Assembly (NCBI RefSeq): GCF_009455685.1
Contig: NZ_QPES01000001.1
Span: 2,356,001-2,420,000, forward strand
Reading direction: 5' to 3'
Length of the DNA: 64,000 nucleotides
Source: Paraburkholderia hayleyella
GTDB lineage: Bacteria > Pseudomonadota > Gammaproteobacteria > Burkholderiales > Burkholderiaceae
The notes under the pieces are model-generated. The model did no database searches. It saw only the letters and a list, made by a program, of their open reading frames with translations, and was not told where the DNA came from. The translations under genes and the position numbers were made by a program. The number at the start of each line of letters is the position of its first letter. Position 1 is the stretch's first letter. Positions 42,732-50,392 of this stretch are shown in pieces.

Positions 42732-43617
42732 CGCCCTGGTGGCGCGTGCCACCACACCGGAGATGGTGTTCCTCACAGGCGACCTGGGTTTCGCGGCGCT
42801 TGAACCCTTGCGTGAAGCGATGGGGCAACGCTTCATCAATGCGGGCGTGGCGGAACAAAACATGATCTCGGTCGCCGCAGCCATGGCCCGGCAAAACTGG
42901 GAGCCCTGGGTTTATAGCATCGCGCCTTTTTGCTATGCCCGGCCTTTCGAGCAAATCCGCAACGACGTGACCTTTCACAACTTGCCTGTGCGGATCATCG
43001 GCAATGGCGGCGGCTACGGTTATGGCGTGATGGGGCCCACGCACCATGCCATCGAGGATTACGGTATCTTGCTGACGCTGCCCAATCTCACGGCCTTCAT
43101 CCCAGCCTTCGATGAAGATATCGCCGCAGTGATACAGCGCGCAGGTGCCTTGCCGGGCGCGGCCTATATCCGCCTGGGCCGGAGCGAAGCGCCCCGGCAT
43201 TTTGTGCTCCCCGCCTACTCGCCCTGGCGTCATCTCGTCGCGGGTGAAGGCCCGCCAGTGATCGTCGTCGGCCCGCTTGCGGGAACCTATCTCGAGGCAC
43301 TAACCGCGCTAGCCAGCGCGCTCAGGCCCAACCTGTGGGTCGTGAGCGAGTTGCCGCTCGCGGCCAATGCCCTCCCCGAACAACTGATGACACAAATTGC
43401 CCTGACCGGAACCTGTTTCGTGGTTGAAGAGCATGTCGCGCGAGGCAGTTTTGGCTCTGAGTTGGCACTGCATCTGCTTGGCCACGGTGTCTTCTCGAAG
43501 ATGCATCACTTGCCGGCGAAGGCGCATCATTACCCGCGTTACGGCTCGCAACGCTATCTGCGCGAAGCGTCTGGCCTCGATCCGCAGAGCCTGCTCAGCG
43601 CGCTCGGCCTTTCCTAA
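42712..43617 (+). CDS. Transketolase-like protein, C-terminal (pyrimidine-binding) subunit
   Basis: 301 residues with the central and C-terminal transketolase domains. The catalytic glutamate that activates ThDP is E48 in AGVAEQNM; FCYARPFEQIRND and GGGYGYGVMGPTHHAIED follow. With the preceding gene it forms one enzyme that moves two-carbon units between sugars. Its product is not known. The overlap with the first subunit indicates translational coupling. Confidence 0.88.
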   Translation: MRQPLCDALVARATTPEMVFLTGDLGFAALEPLREAMGQRFINAGVAEQNMISVAAAMARQNWEPWVYSIAPFCYARPFEQIRNDVTFHNLPVRIIGNGGGYGYGVMGPTHHAIEDYGILLTLPNLTAFIPAFDEDIAAVIQRAGALPGAAYIRLGRSEAPRHFVLPAYSPWRHLVAGEGPPVIVVGPLAGTYLEALTALASALRPNLWVVSELPLAANALPEQLMTQIALTGTCFVVEEHVARGSFGSELALHLLGHGVFSKMHHLPAKAHHYPRYGSQRYLREASGLDPQSLLSALGLS

Positions 43618-43637
43618 TTCCGTTACCCACCACGCTT

Positions 43638-45596
43638 ATGACCCGTTCGAATCCAGATATCGCCGCCCTGCGAGGGCCGATCCTCATCACCGGTGCTTCG
43701 GGGTTCGTCGGTGCCAACCTGTTTCTGAAAATTTTTGCGGTGCGACAGGATGTCTATGCCGTGGTTCATCACGCCAGGGCATGGCGCCTCGCCGAGGTCC
43801 CCGACACCCATGTGATCACGGCGGACGTCAATGACCCCACCGCGGTCAAGCACATGCTCGAGACCATTGCACCGCAAACGGTTTTCGATTGCGTGGCGTA
43901 TGGCGCGTATTCGTTCGAACAAGATCCCAACCTGATTTACCAGACCAACTTCAATTCGATCGTCACGCTCACCAGCCTGCTGGCCCAGCGTCCGCTAGCC
44001 GCATTCGTGCATGCGGGGAGTTCGTCCGAATACGGGAAAAACTGCGCCGCCCCACTCGAAGACAGCACCCGCGAACCCAACAGTCACTATGCGCTGTCGA
44101 AGCTTGCCGTGTCTGACTACCTGAGTTATATGGGCGTCGAGCGCCAGTTTCCTTGTGTCAACCTGCGCCTTTATTCGGTCTACGGTCCCCTGGAAGACAG
44201 CGCGCGCCTGATCCCTACACTCTTGCGCAAAGCGTTGTCTGGCACACTCCCGCCGTTCGTGGCGCCTGACACCTCACGCGACTTCGTGCATGTCGATGAT
44301 GTGTGCGCAGCCTTTATCAGCGCAGCGCTACGGATGAATCCCTCCCTCTATGGCGAAAGCTTCAATATCGGCAGCGGAGTCAAAACAACCATTCGTGAGC
44401 TCGCGGAGCTGACGCGCGCGTTATTCGACATCAGCGAAGCGCCGGACTTCGAGGCCATGGACGAACGCCCCTGGGATTTGGCCAACTGGTACGCGAATCC
44501 GAAAAAAGCCCTGTCATGTCTGGGCTGGCAAGCAACCACGCCGCTCGCTGAGGGCCTGCAACAAACGGCAAACTGGGTACGGACGCTCAGCGAAGAAGAA
44601 CTCGCACAACGCTCCAAACTCAACCAGCACAAACGCCGCCGCAGCATCTCGGCCATCATCGCATGCTACAAGGATGAGCCCGCCATTCCGGTGATGTACC
44701 AACGGCTCACGGAGACATTCCGCAAGCTCGACATCGACTACGAAATCATCTTTGTGAACGATTGCAGCCCCGATAATTCGGCAGAAACCATCCGCGAAAT
44801 CTCGGTGGCGGACCCCAAGGTAATCGGGATCTCGCACTCCCGCAATTTTGGCTCGCAGATGGCGTTTCGCAGCGGCATGGAGCTCTCGACGAAAGACTCG
44901 GTGGTACTGCTAGATGGCGATCTGCAAGACCCGCCGGAGCTGATCGAAGCGTTTTATGCCGCCTGGGAGCAAGGCTATGAGGTGGTCTATGGCCAACGCG
45001 TGCGACGCGCGATGCCATGGCATTGGGGCTTGCTATACAAGGCGTTCTACCGGATCTTCGCCGCCTTCAGCTATGTGAAGATCCCACTCGATGCGGGTGA
45101 TTTTTCTCTCATCGATCGCAAAGTCGTGCAATGGCTGCTGACCTGTCCTGAGCGCGATTTATTCATGCGGGGCTTGCGTGCCTACGTCGGCTTTCGTCAA
45201 ACCGGCGTACCGTATGAACGTCCAGAACGGATGTTCGGCCACACGACGAACTCGCTGGCCAAAAACATCGACTGGGCCAAGAAAGGGATTTTCTCGTTCA
45301 GCAATGTACCGCTCACCATGCTGACCACTGCAGGCCTCGGCCTGTTTGGCCTGTCGCTGGTCATAGCGATCATCATCGCCATTCTTAGACTGATAGTTCC
45401 CGACATCGCGCCACGAGGGGTGACCACCCTGCTGATTGCGATCCTGATGTTCGGCTCCATCAACCTGTTTGGCATCGGCCTCGTGGGCGAATACGTGAGC
45501 AAGATCATGATCGAGGTCAAAGGCCGCCCCCGGCTGATCCGGGCCGCGCTGATCCGCCATGGCGCCATCACGGAACAAACCGCCAAAACCCTATAG
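43638..45596 (+). CDS. Fusion of an NAD-dependent sugar epimerase/dehydratase and a GtrB-type glycosyltransferase
   Basis: 652 residues. Part one (about 1-320) is an extended SDR with TGASGFVG, the SSSEYG serine and HYALSK catalytic Tyr/Lys. Part two (about 337-550) is a GT2 of the DPM1/ArnC/GtrB kind, with ACYKDEPAIP and the DGDLQDPPEL D-x-D. Two C-terminal membrane helices (about 557-583 and 593-620) end in the NLFGIGLVGEYVSKI segment typical of GtrB. It should make or modify a nucleotide sugar and load it onto polyprenyl phosphate. I know of no standard enzyme with this arrangement. Confidence 0.85.
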   Translation: MTRSNPDIAALRGPILITGASGFVGANLFLKIFAVRQDVYAVVHHARAWRLAEVPDTHVITADVNDPTAVKHMLETIAPQTVFDCVAYGAYSFEQDPNLIYQTNFNSIVTLTSLLAQRPLAAFVHAGSSSEYGKNCAAPLEDSTREPNSHYALSKLAVSDYLSYMGVERQFPCVNLRLYSVYGPLEDSARLIPTLLRKALSGTLPPFVAPDTSRDFVHVDDVCAAFISAALRMNPSLYGESFNIGSGVKTTIRELAELTRALFDISEAPDFEAMDERPWDLANWYANPKKALSCLGWQATTPLAEGLQQTANWVRTLSEEELAQRSKLNQHKRRRSISAIIACYKDEPAIPVMYQRLTETFRKLDIDYEIIFVNDCSPDNSAETIREISVADPKVIGISHSRNFGSQMAFRSGMELSTKDSVVLLDGDLQDPPELIEAFYAAWEQGYEVVYGQRVRRAMPWHWGLLYKAFYRIFAAFSYVKIPLDAGDFSLIDRKVVQWLLTCPERDLFMRGLRAYVGFRQTGVPYERPERMFGHTTNSLAKNIDWAKKGIFSFSNVPLTMLTTAGLGLFGLSLVIAIIIAILRLIVPDIAPRGVTTLLIAILMFGSINLFGIGLVGEYVSKIMIEVKGRPRLIRAALIRHGAITEQTAKTL

Positions 45597-45699
45597 CTTT
45601 TGAGCGCAATCCGGACAGATGCCGCCCTGCCGTCCGGGTCGCAGTCTGTGGCGCCCTGCCGCCACGCTACGTTGATCTCATCCCACACCAACCGCCCAG

Positions 45700-46617
45700 A
45701 TGGAACTCTCACACCGCGCGCAGCGCAACTGTCCTGTTTGCGGCAGCTCGCCTGAAACCGCCAAGCTTTATTTCGCAGAACATCTCGACGCCTCAAAGCT
45801 AACGGCATTCAGCTTTGCCTCAAGAAAAGTGCCGGAGTACCTGTGCTACCAGATGGTGCAATGTCCCACCTGCGATCTCGTCTACGTCGACCAGCCACCC
45901 TCGCAGCAAGCGCTGGCCGAGGTCTACCATGCCGCCCACTATGACAGCAGCGAAGAGGCTGACGACGCAGCAGCAGCCTATGCCCGTGTGATTCAGCCGA
46001 TACTCGGTAACCACGCTCGCGGATGCGCCCTGGAAATTGGCGCGGGCACCGGTGTGTTCCTCGACAAACTCAAGCAGAACGGATTTGACAAGGTCTGCGG
46101 TATCGAACCTTCGACTGCGGCCATTGCAGCCGCTCCTGCGCACCGGCAAGGCTGGCTTCGGGAAGGCATTTTCGTGGAGAGCGACTACGAAGCCGAATCG
46201 TTTGACCTGATCTGTTGTTTCATGACGCTCGAACACGTGCGTGAGCCCCGGGAAATCGTCTGCTCGGCCTTGAACCTGCTCAAGCCCGGTGGCGTATTCG
46301 TCAGCGTCACTCACGACTATCGCAGCATCGTCAACCGTCTGATGGGAAAGCGCTCACCCATTCTCGATATCGAACATATGCAACTCTTCTCCGCACGCAG
46401 CATTGAAGCGTTGCTGGTCCATGCCGGTTATACGGGCGTTCAGGCGCAACCTTTCATGAACCGCTATACCCTGCGCTACTGGACTCGGCTAGCGCCCCTG
46501 CCATCCGGCATCAAGACTTTCACGCAAAACCTGCTGGCCTCGTCTGGTCTCGGCGCAATCAAAATTTCCATGAATGTCGGCAATACCGTGGCGTTTGGCT
46601 ACAAGCCAGGCCAATAA
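45700..46617 (+). CDS. SAM-dependent methyltransferase with N-terminal zinc-ribbon
   Basis: 305 residues. An N-terminal CPVCG...CPTC zinc-ribbon-like element (10-55) precedes a class I methyltransferase domain with LEIGAGTGVF and LLKPGGVFVSVTHD. Sugar C-methyltransferases and other glycan-modifying methylases have this form. Location suggests it methylates a sugar of the surface glycan. It is one base from gtrA. Confidence 0.82.
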   Translation: MELSHRAQRNCPVCGSSPETAKLYFAEHLDASKLTAFSFASRKVPEYLCYQMVQCPTCDLVYVDQPPSQQALAEVYHAAHYDSSEEADDAAAAYARVIQPILGNHARGCALEIGAGTGVFLDKLKQNGFDKVCGIEPSTAAIAAAPAHRQGWLREGIFVESDYEAESFDLICCFMTLEHVREPREIVCSALNLLKPGGVFVSVTHDYRSIVNRLMGKRSPILDIEHMQLFSARSIEALLVHAGYTGVQAQPFMNRYTLRYWTRLAPLPSGIKTFTQNLLASSGLGAIKISMNVGNTVAFGYKPGQ

Positions 46618-46618
46618 C

Positions 46619-47026
46619 ATGCGGCAAACATTGTTCAGCCGCTACGGCCGTATCAACCGGTTCATGATGGTCGGCGTACTCAATACGCTGTTTGGCCTCG
46701 GCATCTATGCGTTATTCATCTGGCTGGGTAGTCCAACGTGGCTAGCGCTGGCCGGCGGCAATCTCGCTGGGCTGGCGTTTAATTTCCTGACGACCGGGGG
46801 GCTGGTCTTTGCCGACTGCTCCCCGGCTCGAATCCCCAGATTCGTGGCGGCTTACACCGGCCTCTATTGCCTCAACCTGGTTCTGATACACCGTCTGACG
46901 ACGCTGATGGGCAGACCGATTCTGAGTCAGGTTATCCTGACACCCTTCATGGCTATCGTGGCGTATCTGCTGATGTCACGCGTGGTATTCACTTCCCCCA
47001 CCAGCAAAGCAGGAAAGTCTCAATAA
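46619..47026 (+). CDS. gtrA: GtrA-family membrane protein
   Basis: 135 residues with four predicted membrane helices; FMMVGVLNTLFGLGIYALFIW and the NFLTTGGLVF segment fit the family. GtrA proteins are proposed to flip polyprenyl-phosphate-linked sugars. The start is the ATG at 46619, one base after the methyltransferase stop. It would supply the flippase for the GtrB-like fusion at 43638-45596. Confidence 0.85.
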   Translation: MRQTLFSRYGRINRFMMVGVLNTLFGLGIYALFIWLGSPTWLALAGGNLAGLAFNFLTTGGLVFADCSPARIPRFVAAYTGLYCLNLVLIHRLTTLMGRPILSQVILTPFMAIVAYLLMSRVVFTSPTSKAGKSQ

Positions 47027-47038
47027 CTGCCGGAAAAA

Positions 47039-47458
47039 GTGATTGAGCACGCCGAGGATCCCGAGCAGTTCATACAAGAGATGGCCCGAGTACTGAAACG
47101 CGAAAACACCCTCCTATTGACGGTTCCGTGGTCGGCACGCAGGCATTACATTCCGCACGACTATCATCGTTTTACGCGCGAGCGCCTCGGAATACTGCTG
47201 GATCAAAGCGGTTTTGACGAAATCCAGATTACCGAGCGCGGCAGTGACATCGGGGCCATCGCCAACAAGCTCACGGTACTCACCTTGCGTTTGCTGCACC
47301 CCGAAAAACCCTTCGACTGGATCTGGACGTTACCGCTCTCACTCGTGTGCTTGCCGCTCGCGTCGAGGTTTCTTGTCGCGGCACATTGCGCCGATGCCCT
47401 CGGCAAAGGCGGGGAGGAAGATCCGCTGGGCTATTTCGTTTCTGGCCGTCAGGCGTAG
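47039..47458 (+). pseudogene. Methyltransferase fragment, N-terminal half missing
   Basis: 139 codons (GTG 47039) that match the second half of a class I methyltransferase: VIEHAEDPEQFIQEMARVLK is the motif after the SAM site, followed by FTRERLGILLDQSGF. The whole SAM-binding first half is absent, and the fragment begins 12 bases after the gtrA stop. It may still be translated, but should not bind SAM. It ends exactly next to the stop of gmhB on the other strand. Confidence 0.78.
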
Positions 47459-48025
47459 TCAGGCCACGGACGAAAGTTCAGCCGCCACCTGCATCAGATC
47501 GCTGACGTGAACCACGCCGGAACTGGCCGTCCCGGTACAAGCCGCCGCGCCCTCGCCCAACAGGAACAGGCGCCCCACCCCGGCAGCACGCGCCGCCTGC
47601 ATGTCGCTCAGCGTGTCGCCCACCATCACCGATGCGTGCGTATCAATATGATGATCTGCGGCCGCCTGTAGCAGCATGCCCGGGGCAGGCTTGCGGCAAG
47701 CGCAAGCCACCCGGTAAGGGCCAACCCCTGCCTCTGGATGATGCGGGCAGTGATACACCTGCGTGATGGGTGCGCCCTCTTTGACAAACTGTTCGAGCAT
47801 CCACGCCGTAAAGGCCGCGAACGTCTGCTCGCTGTAATAGCCGCGTGCAATCCCGGCCTGATTGGTCACGACCAGCACCTCGTAGTGTTCCTTGCGGGCT
47901 ACCCGCACCAGTTCGAAAATCCCCGGCACGAACACACAGTCCTCGGGGCGATGCAGGTAACCGATATCGACGTTGATCACGCCATCCCGATCGAGAAACA
48001 AGGCGCGCCTCACAGCGGTCACCAT
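47459..48025 (-). CDS. gmhB: D-glycero-D-manno-heptose 1,7-bisphosphate 7-phosphatase GmhB
   Basis: 188-residue HAD phosphatase. The motifs are DRDGVIN (nucleophile Asp), VVTNQAGIARG, zinc-site Cys/His in CPHHPEAG...CACRKPAPGM and VGDTLSDMQAA. It takes the 7-phosphate off heptose bisphosphate in the alpha (GDP) or beta (ADP) route; neighbours point to the GDP route. The start is ATG at 48023-48025, one base from the hddC stop. Confidence 0.9.
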   Translation of the reverse strand: MVTAVRRALFLDRDGVINVDIGYLHRPEDCVFVPGIFELVRVARKEHYEVLVVTNQAGIARGYYSEQTFAAFTAWMLEQFVKEGAPITQVYHCPHHPEAGVGPYRVACACRKPAPGMLLQAAADHHIDTHASVMVGDTLSDMQAARAAGVGRLFLLGEGAAACTGTASSGVVHVSDLMQVAAELSSVA

Positions 48026-48026
48026 C

Positions 48027-48734
48027 TCAGGCCACCATTTGCGGCACAGCCGTTTGTGCGAGCGCGTAATCGTCCGGCACGCCGATATCAATCAGTTGGC
48101 TGACAGCCGGCACCGCATGCACCTGAAGCTGGGCCAGGTGCGCGTGCAAAAAATCCTGTTCGAATGAAAACCGCTCTTGCGTCACGTAACGTTCAAAAGG
48201 CGCGCGCTTGAGCAAATAGACCCCTGCATTGATAAAGCCCGCACCGGTTTGCCCCTTCTCACGGAAGGCGGTGACCCGCCGCGGCAATGCCGCGTCGAAT
48301 TCGACCGCCCCATATCGCGCGACGTCATCGAGCCGTGCCACCGCCATCACGACATCTGCCTCACCCGACGCTGCCGCTGCGCGCAGGTCAGCGAAATCGA
48401 CGATGGTCATTGTGTCGCCATTGAGCACAAACGCTTCATGGCCGCTGATCCGGGCCATCGCCCGGGCAATCGCGCCACCCGTGCCGAGCGGCTCATCTTC
48501 TACGACGTAGTGCACCTTCAATGCGCCAAACGTATCGCCGAAGTAATCTTCGATCACCTCGCGCTTATAGCCGACGGACAGGTAAACCTCCGTCACGCCT
48601 TGTTGCTCCAGGCGACGCATCACCCACCACAGAAACGGCTTGCCCGCCACCAGCGCCATGGGTTTCGGCAGGTTCGGCACGACCGAACGCAAGCGCGTGC
48701 CCAACCCACCGGCTAAAACGATGGCCGGGATCAT
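48027..48734 (-). CDS. hddC: D-glycero-alpha-D-manno-heptose 1-phosphate guanylyltransferase
   Basis: 235-residue sugar-1-phosphate nucleotidyltransferase: LAGGLGTRL, LPKPMALVAGKPFL, LNGDT and NAGVYLL. Together with gmhA, hddA and gmhB it completes GDP-D-glycero-alpha-D-manno-heptose synthesis, as in Aneurinibacillus S-layers and Burkholderia capsule (wcbM). The base specificity is inferred from context. It overlaps gmhA by the ATGA arrangement. Confidence 0.88.
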   Translation of the reverse strand: MIPAIVLAGGLGTRLRSVVPNLPKPMALVAGKPFLWWVMRRLEQQGVTEVYLSVGYKREVIEDYFGDTFGALKVHYVVEDEPLGTGGAIARAMARISGHEAFVLNGDTMTIVDFADLRAAAASGEADVVMAVARLDDVARYGAVEFDAALPRRVTAFREKGQTGAGFINAGVYLLKRAPFERYVTQERFSFEQDFLHAHLAQLQVHAVPAVSQLIDIGVPDDYALAQTAVPQMVA

Positions 48735-49339
48735 GCCGGAGTAGCCCGGACAGGCGGAGTAAAAAGACTGGATTCAACCAGGCCGCAAATGATGTGGCCC
48801 AGCACGATATGCCCTTCCTGAATCTTGGGGGTTTCGAGCGCGGGCACTTCGATGCAAACGTCGCACAGATCGCGCATCGCGTTGCTCGCGTTACTTTTGG
48901 CGCCCGTGAAACCTGCGACATACATGCCTTTCTTGCGCGCTTCTTCCATCGCCAGCAGAACGTTCGGCGATTTACCCGAGGTCGAAATGCCCCAGAAAAA
49001 ATCACCTTTGGCCCCACCCGCCTGCACCTGGCGCGCGAATACTTTCTCGTAGCCGTAATCATTGCCGATCGCAGTCAAGGCCGAGGTATCCGTGGTCAAG
49101 GCAAACGCCGGCAAACCCGGGCGATCGAAATTGAAGCGGCTGACAAACTCGCCTGCGATGTGCTGGGCATCGGCCGCGCTGCCGCCATTTCCGGCGATCA
49201 GCACCTTGTTGCCCGCCTTGAAGGTATCGACGATGGTCTGGGCAAAGCCCGCCACCCGGATCATCAGGTCTTCGTCGGCGCGCATGGCAGTCAATACGTC
49301 GATGGCTTTCGAGATCTCCTGACGGATCGTGTCTTTCAT
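48731..49339 (-). CDS. gmhA: Sedoheptulose 7-phosphate isomerase GmhA
   Basis: 202-residue SIS-fold enzyme that converts sedoheptulose 7-phosphate to D-glycero-D-manno-heptose 7-phosphate. Characteristic sites are GNGGSAADAQHIAGEF, GISTSGKSPNV and HIVLGHIICGLVE. It overlaps hddA by one base and hddC by four. Confidence 0.94.
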   Translation of the reverse strand: MKDTIRQEISKAIDVLTAMRADEDLMIRVAGFAQTIVDTFKAGNKVLIAGNGGSAADAQHIAGEFVSRFNFDRPGLPAFALTTDTSALTAIGNDYGYEKVFARQVQAGGAKGDFFWGISTSGKSPNVLLAMEEARKKGMYVAGFTGAKSNASNAMRDLCDVCIEVPALETPKIQEGHIVLGHIICGLVESSLFTPPVRATPA

Positions 49340-50382
49340 TAGGTTCTCCAGGAATACGCACCGTGTTCGGTGAAATTGCAGCTAAACACCTGACCATTAA
49401 ATTGCGCGAGGGCGCGCATCACGTCAGGCCGCTTCGTGGGATCGGCGACAAACATCATAAAGCCGCCTCCACCCGCGCCCGATACCTTGCCCGCCCGCGC
49501 ACCCGCGGCGATAGCGGCATCGTAAATAGCATCGATGCCCGCGTTGCTAATGCTGTTGGCCATCTGTTTTTTCGAGATCCACGACAGGCGCATCGACTCG
49601 GCAAAGCTGTCGAAGTCGCCCCGCAGAATGGCTTCTTTCATCTTGAGCGCCTCATCCTTGACGCGATGCAAGGCTTCCAGCGACGTGGTGTTGCCACTGC
49701 GCACACTATCGGTTTGCTGCTGAATGATGCTGGCGGACTCGCGCGAAACGCCGGTGTAAAACAGCACCAGCGACGATTCGAGTTCCGCGCGCACGGCGTG
49801 CTTGACCCGCAACGGGTTCACAATCACCCGGTCCTGGTAAAACTCCATGAAATTGAAGCCGCCAAACGTTGCCGCGTACTGGTCCTGTTTCCCCCCCGCA
49901 AAGGCCAGATCGACACGCTCGATGTTGTACGCCAACTGCGCGATATCGTACTCACCCAGCGGAATCTGCAGATATTCGACAAACGCATGCACCAGTGCGA
50001 CCACCATCGTCGATGACGAACCCAGCCCCGAGCCCGGCGGCGCTTCCGAGTGAGTCGTCACATGCACCGGCAGCGGCACGCCCGCGTTGTAGTCACGCAC
50101 AATGCGGTTATACACGCCGACATGCAGCTCCAGCCCTTTGACCAACCCCAGCGAGGCCGTGGCCGGGCCCGACCAGTGCACCGAATTGTCGGCGGCGACC
50201 AGTTCGATCGTGTCATCCTCACGAGGCGTGATCGTCGCGTAAGCGAACTTGTCGATGGTCGCGTTCAGAACCAGCCCGCCAAATTCATCGGAATACGGCG
50301 ACACATCCGTGCCGCCCCCTGCCAGCCCAAGACGCAGCGGTGCGCGAGCGCGAACCGTTGCGGATTTTAAAAAATTCTTCAT
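49339..50382 (-). CDS. hddA: D-glycero-D-manno-heptose 7-phosphate kinase HddA (GHMP family)
   Basis: 347-residue GHMP kinase that phosphorylates heptose 7-phosphate at C1 with alpha configuration, the step that separates the GDP from the ADP heptose route. It has RAPLRLGLAGGGTDVSPY, the P-loop PPGSGLGSSST and VSGAGGGGFMMFV. It lies just downstream of the large glycosyltransferase gene. Homologous to WcbL of Burkholderia capsules. Confidence 0.9.
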   Translation of the reverse strand: MKNFLKSATVRARAPLRLGLAGGGTDVSPYSDEFGGLVLNATIDKFAYATITPREDDTIELVAADNSVHWSGPATASLGLVKGLELHVGVYNRIVRDYNAGVPLPVHVTTHSEAPPGSGLGSSSTMVVALVHAFVEYLQIPLGEYDIAQLAYNIERVDLAFAGGKQDQYAATFGGFNFMEFYQDRVIVNPLRVKHAVRAELESSLVLFYTGVSRESASIIQQQTDSVRSGNTTSLEALHRVKDEALKMKEAILRGDFDSFAESMRLSWISKKQMANSISNAGIDAIYDAAIAAGARAGKVSGAGGGGFMMFVADPTKRPDVMRALAQFNGQVFSCNFTEHGAYSWRT

Positions 50383-50392
50383 AAGGGATCAA

